A stretch of DNA of 22,327 nucleotides from NCBI GenBank assembly GCA_023489025.1, contig JAMDCN010000041.1, positions 1 through 22,327 on the forward strand. The letters run 5' to 3'. A program made the translations under genes and the position numbers. Below, one piece after another: positions 7,417 to 14,868 of this stretch. The stretch is from Deltaproteobacteria bacterium (GTDB taxonomy: Bacteria; Desulfobacterota_E; Deferrimicrobia; Deferrimicrobiales; Deferrimicrobiaceae). Every line of letters begins with the position of its first letter. Positions within the stretch are counted from its first letter, which is position 1. The notes under the pieces are model-generated. The model did not search any database. It had not been told where the DNA came from and saw only the letters and a program-made list of their open reading frames with translations.

Positions 7417-8291
7417 CCCGGTCCGCTCCGCCCCTCGGGGCGCACGTCTCGGTCGCCGGCGGCCTCGCCTCGGCGTTCGAGCGGGGCGCACGGGTCGGCG
7501 CCGACGTCATCCAGATCTTCTCCAAGCACAGCACGCGCTGGGCGGGGAAGGCGCTCTCGGACGAGGAGGCACGGGTGTTCCGCGAGGCGGCCGGGCGGAG
7601 CATCATCCGGGCGGTCGCCATCCACTGCGCCTACCTCATCAACCTCGGCTCGGCGAAGCCGGCGGTGCGGACCCGCTCGCTGTACGCCCTCGAGGACGAG
7701 GCGGCGCGGGCGGCGATGCTCGGGGTCCCGTACCTGGTGATGCATCCGGGTTCCTGCGGCGGCGATCCGGAAGGGGAGGGGATCGAAAGGATCGCGGAGG
7801 GCCTGCGGGTTTTCGGGCGGTTCCCGCACGGGGTGACGCTCCTGCTCGAGAACACCGCCGGCCAGGGGAATTCGATCGGCCGTTCGATGGAGCAGCTCCG
7901 GCGCCTCCTCGACGCCTGCGGCTCCCCGCCCGACGTGGCTGTCTGCCTGGACAGCGCGCACCTGTTCCAGGCGGGGTATGATATCGCGAGCGACGCGGGG
8001 TTCGAGGGGCTGCTCGCGGAGGCGGACCGGTTCGGTGTTGCGCATCTCGTCCGGATGTGGCACCTCAACGATTCGAAGACGCCGCTGGGCAGCCGGGTCG
8101 ACCGGCACTTCCACATCGGGGAGGGGAAGATCGGCCTGTCCGGGTTCCGCCGGATCGTGATGCGCCGGGCGTACCGCGACCTGCCGATGATCATCGAGAC
8201 GCCCAAGGACGGCGCCGACGAGTTCGAAAGGGACATCCGGAACCTGGCGACGCTTCGTTCGCTGCTCGCGCCGGGCCGGAAGGAGGCATGA
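7386..8291 (+). CDS. nfo: Endonuclease IV (AP endonuclease)
   Basis: 301-aa class II AP endonuclease of base excision repair, which cuts DNA 5' of abasic sites. All nine metal ligands of the three-metal site can be placed: His80, His120, Glu155, Asp189, His192, His226, Asp239, His241 and Glu271, each 10-11 positions after its E. coli counterpart. Family motifs GAHVS, VMHPGS, LLENTAG, CLDSAHLF and HLNDSK are intact. The start is a GTG at 7386 inside the end of the cytochrome gene: no ATG, GTG or TTG is in frame between it and GAHVS, and the upstream ATG at 7308 would add about 37 unlikely residues. No good ribosome binding site is seen, so translational coupling to the cytochrome gene is likely. 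Confidence 0.95.
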   Translation: MPPAGTQAGVARSAPPLGAHVSVAGGLASAFERGARVGADVIQIFSKHSTRWAGKALSDEEARVFREAAGRSIIRAVAIHCAYLINLGSAKPAVRTRSLYALEDEAARAAMLGVPYLVMHPGSCGGDPEGEGIERIAEGLRVFGRFPHGVTLLLENTAGQGNSIGRSMEQLRRLLDACGSPPDVAVCLDSAHLFQAGYDIASDAGFEGLLAEADRFGVAHLVRMWHLNDSKTPLGSRVDRHFHIGEGKIGLSGFRRIVMRRAYRDLPMIIETPKDGADEFERDIRNLATLRSLLAPGRKEA

Positions 8292-8295
8292 GGCG

Positions 8296-8886
8296 ATGGA
8301 CTACGGGGCGATCAAGGCGCTGGCGAAGCACCACAAGCAGGTCTTCGGCCGGATCGTCAATTGCGAGATGTACCAGCTCGAGGAGGGGAAGCTGCTCGCC
8401 CTCTCCCGCATGCATGACGACTACCACGACATGAACCTGGCGATCCTGCTCGACGACGCCTATCGAATCCGGGAGATCGCCGGGACGATGGACCGGATCC
8501 CGTATCCCCAGTGCGAGAAGGTCCCCCTCGATGGGCTCGCCGCCCTGAAGGGAATCGGGGTCCTCGAGCGCGGCGGCCTCAGGGCCGTCAAGGAACGGAT
8601 CCCGCGGAACATGGGATGCACTCACCTCTACGAGATGATCGAGTCGACCTTCCGGGCGATCTTCGTGGGCTCCTATCGCATCATCGGCCAGAAGTGGGAA
8701 GGCGTCCTCTCCCTCGACATGGAGGAGAACCGCCAGCTCGGGCTCCGGTCGTCCATCCTGGCCGACACCTGCTACACCTTCAACACCGCTTCGGTCGATG
8801 CCGAGGCCCTCGCGCGGGCCCGGGAGAAGGTGGATGAGGCGAAGCGGAAGATGGCCGCCATCGAGGCGGTGAAGCGGGGGAAGTGA
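8296..8886 (+). CDS. DUF2889 family protein
   Basis: 196 aa, cytoplasmic, with AGGAGG about 10 nt before the ATG and 4 nt after the nfo stop. A central block (RMHDDYHDMNLAILLDDAY), a Pro/Cys segment (RIPYPQC) and the GCTHLYEMIES motif match the DUF2889 pattern, in which GCTHL is the hallmark. The C-terminus is a charged helix (AREKVDEAKRKMAAIEAVKR). Function is unknown; conserved His, Asp and Cys residues could bind a metal, but that is inference. Position directly after nfo suggests the same transcript. Confidence 0.85.
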   Translation: MDYGAIKALAKHHKQVFGRIVNCEMYQLEEGKLLALSRMHDDYHDMNLAILLDDAYRIREIAGTMDRIPYPQCEKVPLDGLAALKGIGVLERGGLRAVKERIPRNMGCTHLYEMIESTFRAIFVGSYRIIGQKWEGVLSLDMEENRQLGLRSSILADTCYTFNTASVDAEALARAREKVDEAKRKMAAIEAVKRGK

Positions 8887-8967
8887 CCGTCCGTTGCCGG
8901 GCCGAACGTGCGCGCCGTGCGATCTCATGGCGGCGCCCCTGACCATTCCGACGTCGAGGTGATTTCC

Positions 8968-10638
8968 ATGAGCCGTCCCGCCTGCCGGTTGCTCGCAGCG
9001 ATCCTGGTTCCCGGACTCCTTTCGCTCTCCGCCGCCCCCGCGTCATCCGGTCCCGTTCCGTCCCGCGTCGACCGGGTGGTGCTCTATCCGGACCTCGCGG
9101 AGGTGACGCGGATCGCGGAGGCGGGCGAAGGCGCGGGGTCGGTCACGCTGTCGGGGCTCACGCCCAACCTCCTCCCGGAGTCGGTCTCGGTGAAGGTCCT
9201 CGAGGGCGGGCTGGCGATCGCGGGCGTCACCGTGGAGGATGTTTTCAGGACCGAGCCCTCCGACGCGCGGGTCCGGGAGCTCGAGCGGACGATCGAGGAT
9301 CTGTCCGCCGGGAAGCGGCTCGCCGAAGAGACGTCCAAGGGGTTCGCGCGGGAGAAGGAGCTCCTCGAGCAGGGCGTCCTCGCGGTTTACCGAACGGGCG
9401 GCGACCCGGCCCGTGCCGACCAGGCTGCAAAGGGAAGCGCGCCCGTGCCGCGTCTCACCCCCGCCGAGATCGAAGCGTCGCTGTCGCTTTACCGGGACCG
9501 GTCACGGGCGATCGATGAGAAGGTTTCGGAGAAGGAGCAGGCGATCCGGGACCTCGACAGGAAGATCGCCGCCGCGCGCCAGGAGCTCGACAAGCTCCGC
9601 AATCCGCGCCCGACGCAGGAGAAAGCGGTCCGGATCGACCTGGTCCGGCCGGCCGGGGGTCGCCTCGCCGTGACCTACCTCGTCCCCGCCGCGGGGTTCA
9701 TCCCCCGGTACGACGCGCGGCTTTCGCCGGAACGGGGGACGCTCGCCCTCGAGTTGCTGGGCGAGGCGTGGCAGCGCACCGGGGAGGAATGGAAGGACGT
9801 GGCCCTTTCCTTCTCCACGGCGCGCCCCGGGCGGATGGCGCAGCTGCCGCCGCTGCCGCCGTGGGAGATCGATTTCTACAGGCCGCCGGTCATCCTCGAT
9901 CAGAAGAGCATGATGATGATGGGCGAGATGGCGCCGCGGGCGGCGGTCCGGAGGGAGGCGCCGGAGGCAAAGGCGGAAGGCCTCCCCGCTCCGGAGCGGA
10001 AGTTCGCCTCGTTCGCGGTGACGCTCGAAGGGCGGCACTCCCTGCCGGGGAACGGGGAAAAGAAGTCGTTCCGGCTCGCGGAGCGCGAGCAGAAGGTGAA
10101 GGTCGCCTGGCGGTCGATCCCTCGCGTGACCGACGGGGCGTTCGTCGCGGCGGAAGGGGTGAACGGGACGGGGCTGGCCGTCCTCGCCGCTCCGGCGGGG
10201 CTGTTCCTCGACGGCGCCTATGTTGGGAAGGGGCGTCTCCCCGACATCCCGGAAGGGGGGGAGATCCGGGTCGAATTCGGGAAGGATGACGCCGTGCCCG
10301 TCGAGCGCAAGGAGATTCTGCGGACGAAGGAAGAGGGCGGCCTCTTCGGGAAGGTCAAGCGGGTCCGCTACCGCTACGAGATCACCGCGCGGAACTTCCG
10401 GAAGGAGCCGGTCCCCCTCACGGTGCTCGACCGGATCCCCGTCTCGCGGCACAAAGACATCGTCGTGAAGGACGTCGAGATCACCGGAGGCGGAAAGCAG
10501 TGGGAGCCCGGCGGTTGGAAGGACGGAAGCCCCGGCGAGGTCAAATGGGAGTTCCCGCTCGCCCCGGGCGAGAAAAAGGCGCTGGGGCTCTCGTTCACGG
10601 TCGAGTACCCGGCGGACCGGGAGATCCAGGGGCTCTGA
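8968..10638 (+). CDS. Exported DUF4140/DUF4139 protein (mucoidy inhibitor MuiA-like)
   Basis: 556 aa. A cleavable signal peptide (~1-27, ending near ASSG) targets the periplasm or outer surface. The N-terminal part (VDRVVLYPDLAEVTR ... GLTPNLLPESVSVKV) is the DUF4140 domain; a coiled coil follows at ~105-215; the C-terminal part is DUF4139, a beta-rich domain ending in the typical VEYP...GL. A Met-rich linker (SMMMMGEMAPRAA) interrupts DUF4139, which is usual for the family. MuiA homologues were linked to suppression of mucoidy, but the molecular role is unknown. GAGGTG lies 6 nt before the ATG chosen; an in-frame start further up lacks a signal peptide. An 81-nt gap before it leaves room for its own promoter. 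Confidence 0.88.
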   Translation: MSRPACRLLAAILVPGLLSLSAAPASSGPVPSRVDRVVLYPDLAEVTRIAEAGEGAGSVTLSGLTPNLLPESVSVKVLEGGLAIAGVTVEDVFRTEPSDARVRELERTIEDLSAGKRLAEETSKGFAREKELLEQGVLAVYRTGGDPARADQAAKGSAPVPRLTPAEIEASLSLYRDRSRAIDEKVSEKEQAIRDLDRKIAAARQELDKLRNPRPTQEKAVRIDLVRPAGGRLAVTYLVPAAGFIPRYDARLSPERGTLALELLGEAWQRTGEEWKDVALSFSTARPGRMAQLPPLPPWEIDFYRPPVILDQKSMMMMGEMAPRAAVRREAPEAKAEGLPAPERKFASFAVTLEGRHSLPGNGEKKSFRLAEREQKVKVAWRSIPRVTDGAFVAAEGVNGTGLAVLAAPAGLFLDGAYVGKGRLPDIPEGGEIRVEFGKDDAVPVERKEILRTKEEGGLFGKVKRVRYRYEITARNFRKEPVPLTVLDRIPVSRHKDIVVKDVEITGGGKQWEPGGWKDGSPGEVKWEFPLAPGEKKALGLSFTVEYPADREIQGL

Positions 10639-10699
10639 GAGACGGGCCGATATTTCGCGCACGGCCGGGAATGATTTCGCGGGAAAGGGGGATCGACTT

Positions 10700-11797
10700 T
10701 TGGGTTCCGAGAGAAATATCAACCGACTCGCGGAGATCCTCGTCCGTCACTCGGTCAAGGCGAAAAAGGGGGAGACCGTCCGGATCTCCTGCGGCGAGCT
10801 GGCCCGGCCTCTCGCCCTGGCCGTCTTCCGGGAGGTCCTGCGCGCCGGGGCGCACCCCCTGTGGAACGTCGGCTTCGAGGAGGCGCAGCGGATCTACTAC
10901 GAGGAAGCGGTCGCCGACCAGATCGCCCACCTCCCGCCGACCAAGCTCTACGAGGCGAAGCGGATCGACGCCGACGTCGTGATCGTCGCGCCGCGGAACA
11001 CGCGGCAGCTGACCCACATCCCGCCGAAGAAGCTCGCGGACCGGCGGAAGGCGATCAAGCCGATCTCCGAGATCGTCCTGCGCCGGGTGCGCTGGGTGCT
11101 CACCAATTTCCCGACCGAGGCGCTCGCCCAGGAGACGGACCTGGCGCTGCCGGAGTACGAGCGGCTCTACTACCGCGCCGTGGACCAGGACTGGCCGGCG
11201 ATGGCGAAGATGTTCGCCCGGGCGAAGCGGTTCCTCGAGAGGACCGACCGGGTCCGGATCGTGGGGAAGGACACCGACCTCTCGTTTTCCATCAAAGGAC
11301 GCAAGGCGATCCCGTGCGCGGGCGAGTACAACATGCCGGACGGGGAGATCTTCACGGCTCCCGTGGAGAGTTCGGCCGAGGGAACGGTCTTCTTCGAATT
11401 CCCGGCCATCTACGGCGGCCGGGAGGTCTCCGGCATCCGGCTGACGTTCCGGAACGGGAAGGTGGTCGAGGCCTCGGCCGACAGGAACGTGTCGACCCTC
11501 AAGGAGATGCTCGCCGCCGATCCGGGCGCCTGCCGGCTGGGCGAGTTCGGAATCGGCGCCAACGCGGGCGTGACGCGGTTCACCCGCGACATCCTTCTCG
11601 ACGAGAAGATGGGTGGGACGATCCACCTGGCGATCGGCCGGTCCTACCGCGAGTCGGGCGGAAGGAACGACTCCGCCGTCCACTGGGACATGATCAAGGA
11701 CCTTCGGAGCGAGGGCGAGCTCTTCCTCGACGGGAAGCCCGCGCTTCGGGCCGGATTCCTCTTCGGAAAAACCCTGCGGGGGATGAGGGCGCGGTAG
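10700..11797 (+). CDS. M29 family metallo-aminopeptidase
   Basis: 365 aa, cytoplasmic, TTG start preceded by AAGGGGG. It matches the thermophilic-type aminopeptidase family M29 (aminopeptidase T/AmpS), which removes N-terminal residues with two metal ions. Likely ligands and catalytic residues are visible: Glu209 or Glu216 in the GEYNMPDGEIF block, Glu282 in GEFGIGAN, His309 in TIHLAIG, and His328/Asp330 in VHWDM. The N-terminal domain carries KKGETVRISCG, typical for the family. Length is slightly under the usual ~400 aa but no core motif is missing. It follows the MuiA-like gene by 61 nt. Confidence 0.93.
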   Translation: MGSERNINRLAEILVRHSVKAKKGETVRISCGELARPLALAVFREVLRAGAHPLWNVGFEEAQRIYYEEAVADQIAHLPPTKLYEAKRIDADVVIVAPRNTRQLTHIPPKKLADRRKAIKPISEIVLRRVRWVLTNFPTEALAQETDLALPEYERLYYRAVDQDWPAMAKMFARAKRFLERTDRVRIVGKDTDLSFSIKGRKAIPCAGEYNMPDGEIFTAPVESSAEGTVFFEFPAIYGGREVSGIRLTFRNGKVVEASADRNVSTLKEMLAADPGACRLGEFGIGANAGVTRFTRDILLDEKMGGTIHLAIGRSYRESGGRNDSAVHWDMIKDLRSEGELFLDGKPALRAGFLFGKTLRGMRAR

Positions 11798-11838
11798 AGG
11801 ACCCTTCCCGCGGCCGCCGTCTATTGCGGCGCGTCGGA

Positions 11839-11844
11839 TATAAT
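11839..11844 (+). promoter_or_regulatory. Consensus -10 box TATAAT, 6 nt before a start codon
   Basis: A perfect TATAAT ends 6 nt before the ATG at 11851, so initiation at the usual distance would start the RNA on or next to the A of ATG. No Shine-Dalgarno lies upstream. A correctly spaced -35 is not recognisable; TTGCGG at 11824-11829 is too close. Confidence 0.6.
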
Positions 11845-11850
11845 CCCCTT

Positions 11851-12333
11851 ATGCCGCTGGCGCGCACGGTCTGCCCCGCCTGCGGGGCGGCGCTGACGTA
11901 CGATTCCCGGAAGGCCTTGAAGGGGACCGGCGGGAAGGTGGCGTGTCCCTACGAGGGGCTGGCTTACGCCGAGCTGCGGGCCGGCCACGACCGGATCTAT
12001 TTCGGTCCCTGGCGGAAGTTGAACGCCTCGCCGATCGACGTCCGGCGGGTGTACCACCGGATCGGGCGCCACCTGAGCGCGATCGGGCAGGTCCTCCGGG
12101 ACAAGGATCTTCCCGCCGCGACGCGCGACCTCGCGAAGGCCGTCGAGGCATTCCAGACGGGAGACCCGCGCGAGGGAGACTCCGACGTCCTGCGGCTCAT
12201 GGACCACGCCCTGTCCTACGCCCATCGCGCGATCGACGACCTCTTGCACGAGGAGGGGCTTCCCCCCCACAACCCGATGGACTTCGCGGAGTGGTACGAC
12301 GCGGCGGAAGTGCCGTTCCGGGACGAATGGTGA
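11851..12333 (+). CDS. 160-aa protein with CPACG motif (incomplete zinc ribbon), unknown function
   Basis: The N-terminus has Cys8-x2-Cys11 and a third Cys at 32 (CPYEG); no fourth Cys follows, so a canonical four-Cys zinc ribbon is not complete and His would have to supply a ligand. The rest is helical (~50-130) with a repeated-helix look (HRIGRHLSAIGQVLRDKD ... DHALSYAHRAIDDLL), ending in an acidic/aromatic tail (FAEWYDAAEVPFRDEW). No membrane segment. I do not recognise a family. The gene has its own -10 box but no ribosome binding site, and is followed 20 nt later by an acetyltransferase. Confidence 0.75.
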   Translation: MPLARTVCPACGAALTYDSRKALKGTGGKVACPYEGLAYAELRAGHDRIYFGPWRKLNASPIDVRRVYHRIGRHLSAIGQVLRDKDLPAATRDLAKAVEAFQTGDPREGDSDVLRLMDHALSYAHRAIDDLLHEEGLPPHNPMDFAEWYDAAEVPFRDEW

Positions 12334-12353
12334 GAACATAAAGGAGGACCGCG

Positions 12354-12926
12354 ATGACAATCCCTCTGGACCGCTACCCAAGGGACATCTCGCTGCGGGA
12401 CGGCGCCCGCATCACCCTGCGCCCCATGACCCGGGAGGACGTCGACCGGCTGTGGGCGTTCTTCCGGGAGATCCCGTCGATCGACAAGATCTTCTTCCGG
12501 GAGGACGTGGACCGTCGCGAGGTCGTGGAACGGTGGGCGGAGCAATTGGACTACGACGTCATCCTGCCGATCCTGGCTCTCCACGGGGACCGCGTCGTCG
12601 GCGACGCCACGCTCCACCGGAACGGGAGCGGCTGGAAGCAGCGGGTCGGGACGGTGCGGATCCAGATCGCCCCCGACTTCCGGCACCGGGGGCTGGGGAC
12701 CGCGATGATCCGGGAGATCCGCCACGTCGGCGAGAAGGCGGCGCTCAATTACCTCCTGGCGGAGGTCATCGAAGAGCAGCAGGGGGCGATCGGCGCTTTC
12801 GAGAAGATGGGGTTCGAGCGGGCGGTCGTCCATCGGAATTTCGTGAACGACCAGAAGGGGATGCTCCACAACCTCGTGGTGCTGCTCTACCCGATGTCGG
12901 TGTCCGACGAGGAAGCGTTCTTCTGA
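12354..12926 (+). CDS. GNAT family N-acetyltransferase
   Basis: 190 aa, with AAAGGAGG 8 nt before the ATG. N-terminal ITLRPMTREDVDRLW is the usual first strand-helix of GNAT enzymes. The acetyl-CoA pyrophosphate loop is FRHRGLGTAMI (motif A), preceded by the strand GTVRIQIAPDF and followed by AIGAFEKMGFER (motif B). It should transfer an acetyl or other acyl group from CoA to an amine; the acceptor cannot be told from sequence. Closest in layout to single-domain cytoplasmic GNATs. Probably co-transcribed with the 160-aa gene. Confidence 0.92.
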   Translation: MTIPLDRYPRDISLRDGARITLRPMTREDVDRLWAFFREIPSIDKIFFREDVDRREVVERWAEQLDYDVILPILALHGDRVVGDATLHRNGSGWKQRVGTVRIQIAPDFRHRGLGTAMIREIRHVGEKAALNYLLAEVIEEQQGAIGAFEKMGFERAVVHRNFVNDQKGMLHNLVVLLYPMSVSDEEAFF

Positions 12927-12963
12927 GCCGGCGAAATTTCCCCTAAAGTTCCGGCGAAGATCT

Positions 12964-13033
12964 CCGACAGGGGGAACAAGAGGACGGCTTGTCGGTCAAC
13001 CCAACCTGTCGAGGGGCCCTCCCGGAGGGCCCC
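12964..13033 (+). other. Leader/trailer with mutually exclusive hairpins
   Basis: CCGACA (12964-12969) can pair with TGTCGG (12990-12995), or the overlapping CGACAGG (12965-12971) can pair with CCTGTCG (13005-13011); both are perfect. Directly after comes an 8-bp stem GGGGCCCT/AGGGCCCC (13013-13033) without a T-run. The arrangement resembles an attenuator or structured RNA end, but no known riboswitch core is recognisable. Confidence 0.4.
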
Positions 13034-13053
13034 ATGCCTGTCCCCCCGCCGCC

Positions 13054-13077
13054 CGCATTGAACGCGCAATGTGTTTT
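13054..13077 (+). terminator. Weak intrinsic terminator
   Basis: A 7-bp stem including one G-U pair (13054-13060 with 13067-13073) and a 6-nt loop is followed at once by TTTT. It would end the acetyltransferase transcript before the cytochrome operon. The short T-run keeps confidence low. Confidence 0.4.
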
Positions 13078-13096
13078 CCCCGGCTCCGAAAGGCGC

Positions 13097-13102
13097 TATG
13101 AT
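13097..13102 (+). promoter_or_regulatory. Possible -10 box TATGAT for the cytochrome-HAMP operon
   Basis: TATGAT matches five of six consensus positions and lies 17 nt after TTTTCC (13074-13079), a poor -35. A start about 7 nt downstream would give a leader of roughly 30 nt before the GTG at 13143. Confidence 0.35.
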
Positions 13103-13142
13103 TGAGGCCGGCGCCATCACGAACCCCGGGGACGGCGATCCT

Positions 13143-13664
13143 GTGACGACCTGCTCATCCAGGCGGTTCCTGCTCGCGGTTGCCCTGTTCCTCGCAACCG
13201 GCATCGCGTCCCTCCCGGCCGCCCGGGCGCCGTTCGACCCGAAGAGAAACCCGCACGCCCACTTTCGCGAGGCCGGAAGCTGCCCGAAGTGCCACGTTTT
13301 CGTCGACGGGAAGCCGGACCCCGGCCGGTTCCTGCCGGAGAGCGACGACTTCTGCACGGGATGCCACACCGCGGACGAGTTGGGGCGCAGCCACCCGGTG
13401 CGGGTGCGCCCGCGGGACAAATACCGGGAAATGAAGGTCCCCGGCGATTTTCGACTGGACGACGGCGGGAGGATGATGTGCCTGACGTGCCACACGGCGC
13501 ACGGACCGTTCTTCTCCACCGTCAAGGCGTACGAAAAGCAGAGGCCGGAGAATCCGAACGCGGCGGCCGGCACGCCTCTCTATTACAGGACGTACTTCGC
13601 GCGCCGGTCGGATCCGAAGCTGGGATTCGCCCCGCTGTGCGACGACTGCCATAAGGACCTGTGA
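13143..13664 (+). CDS. Periplasmic tetraheme c-type cytochrome
   Basis: 173 aa with four CXXCH haem sites: CPKCH (Cys47), CTGCH (Cys71), CLTCH (Cys113) and CDDCH (Cys166), the last almost at the C-terminus. A signal peptide (SRRFLLAVALFLATGIASLPAARA) ends near residue 29. The GTG at 13143 is chosen since it places the basic residues directly before the hydrophobic core; other in-frame starts at 13071 and 13098 add a non-signal extension. Extra His residues (PHAHF, GRSHPV, TAHGP) may be distal haem ligands. The HCxTCH..HG segment resembles doubled-CXXCH/NapC-like small cytochromes. Its stop overlaps the start of the next gene as GTGA, so it is co-translated with two membrane-HAMP proteins. Confidence 0.93.
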   Translation: MTTCSSRRFLLAVALFLATGIASLPAARAPFDPKRNPHAHFREAGSCPKCHVFVDGKPDPGRFLPESDDFCTGCHTADELGRSHPVRVRPRDKYREMKVPGDFRLDDGGRMMCLTCHTAHGPFFSTVKAYEKQRPENPNAAAGTPLYYRTYFARRSDPKLGFAPLCDDCHKDL

Positions 13665-14212
13665 CGACGATGCGCCCGCGGAACAGACGGAGAAACATCC
13701 TGATCAACCCCCGGTTCCAGGGGCGGGTCGCGCTCGTGTTTGCGGCGATCGTCCTTCTCGGCGGGGTCTTCTTCGCCTGGCTCGTCTACCACGACGTGAA
13801 GCAGGCGCTCTGGGACGCGTCCCTGCGGGGGCACTACGAGTTCCGCACCCCGTACGGGATCGTCGGCGGGAGCCTCGCCCGGCACCTCGGGGGATTGTTC
13901 GCCGCGGTCTTCGTTGCCAGCGCCGTCGCGTTCCTCCTCGTGATCCGGATGATCCGGAACGGGATCGGCGGGATCGTGTCGTCCCTCAAAGCCTCGGCGG
14001 AGGGTGACCTTTCCACCCCCACCCCGGCCTCGGGGATGGAGGAGATCGCGGCGTTCGGCCGGCAGCTGGACGAGGTCCGCCGGACCGTCCTCCTCAAGCT
14101 CGGGGAGATCCGGGGCGAAGCGGACCGCCTCGCCGGGGAAGGCCCGCCGCAGGAGCTCTTCCGGGTGGAGTGGGATGCGCTGAAGCGGAAGATCGGGGAG
14201 ATCGCCCCGTGA
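13661..14212 (+). CDS. Two-helix membrane protein with HAMP-like region, no output domain
   Basis: 183 aa. The start is GTG 13661, overlapping the cytochrome stop (ATG 13670 is the alternative). A basic N-terminus (RPRNRRRN) precedes transmembrane helix 1 (~22-44), a short periplasmic loop (~45-72) containing GHYEFRTPYGIVGG, helix 2 (~76-97), then a HAMP-like segment (~98-150, IRNGIGGIVSSLKASAEGDL) and a short charged helix. The chain stops where a kinase or chemoreceptor signalling domain would normally start. It shares general design and an N-terminal FQxR-type motif with the next protein, so the pair could form a heterodimer. Role unknown; redox or haem-linked sensing is inference from the operon. 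Confidence 0.87.
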   Translation: MTTMRPRNRRRNILINPRFQGRVALVFAAIVLLGGVFFAWLVYHDVKQALWDASLRGHYEFRTPYGIVGGSLARHLGGLFAAVFVASAVAFLLVIRMIRNGIGGIVSSLKASAEGDLSTPTPASGMEEIAAFGRQLDEVRRTVLLKLGEIRGEADRLAGEGPPQELFRVEWDALKRKIGEIAP

Positions 14213-14766
14213 CGCCGACCCCGCAAGGGCACCCGGTCCGGATCGTCGAGCGGGGGTACCAGTTCCGCTTTCTCCTGCTGCTGGCGTTCATCTTCGCCTT
14301 CGGCGCCTTCTTCCTGTTCCTCGCCTTCTTCGTCGTGTTCTCGCGCCCGCTGGTCGGCGACTACGCCGGCGTGTTTTACGCCCTGCGCCACCTCTCGTCG
14401 TTCATCCTGCCCGTCGTCTCGTTCGCGGTCCTGGCCTACGTCCTCCTGGTGTGCGGCGTGACCGTCGTCCTTTGCATCTTCGCGCTCCACAAGGTGGCGG
14501 GGCCGCTCTACCGGATGGAGCGGGTGGCGGAGGGGTTCCTTGCCGGGGCGCCGACCCGGGCCGTCTTCTTCCGCCGGGGCGACCAGGCGGCCGCCATGGC
14601 GGAGACGTTCAACGGCTTCCTCGTCGCGCTGCGCGAAGACCGGCAGAAGATGCTCGCCGCCATGGAGCAGGCCGAGCGTCTTTGCCTCCAGGACGCGGCC
14701 ACCTGCCGCGCCGAGATGGAAAGGGCTCTCTCCCGGGTCGTTTCGATCCTGTCCCGTTACCGCTGA
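14209..14766 (+). CDS. Second two-helix membrane HAMP protein, no output domain
   Basis: 185 aa, GTG start overlapping the preceding stop as GTGA. Transmembrane helix 1 is ~19-44, the outside loop ~45-62 is short (SRPLVGDYAGVFYALRHLS), helix 2 ~63-90, and a clear HAMP domain follows (~94-150: KVAGPLYRMERVAEGFLAG, then FRRGDQAAAMAETFN). The C-terminus is a helix with two Cys (CLQDAATC) and a basic end. The HAMP is more canonical than in the upstream partner. There is no kinase, cyclase, or methyl-accepting domain, so any signal must pass to another protein or be used within the complex. Confidence 0.88.
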   Translation: MTPTPQGHPVRIVERGYQFRFLLLLAFIFAFGAFFLFLAFFVVFSRPLVGDYAGVFYALRHLSSFILPVVSFAVLAYVLLVCGVTVVLCIFALHKVAGPLYRMERVAEGFLAGAPTRAVFFRRGDQAAAMAETFNGFLVALREDRQKMLAAMEQAERLCLQDAATCRAEMERALSRVVSILSRYR

Positions 14767-14774
14767 CGTGCGCC

Positions 14775-14804
14775 TTGACCGGGCGGGAATTTTTTTGCAA
14801 AGAT
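14775..14804 (+). promoter_or_regulatory. Possible promoter for the PA2779-like operon
   Basis: TTGACC (14775-14780) is a good -35 and AAAGAT (14799-14804) a weak -10 at 18-nt spacing. A run of seven T lies in the spacer. The about 100-nt gap after the HAMP operon and the strong ribosome binding site at 14855-14864 support a new transcription unit here. Confidence 0.4.
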
Positions 14805-14868
14805 GTCAGGAGTGCTTTCATCAATTGACCCGGCGCATATCATGTCCTCGGAGAAGGAGGAGGGAAAC

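Noticed and set aside
12950..13033. Cyclic dinucleotide (GEMM) riboswitch before a cytochrome gene
   Set aside because: Such riboswitches are known in Geobacter, but the conserved GEMM core sequences were not found; only generic hairpins are visible.
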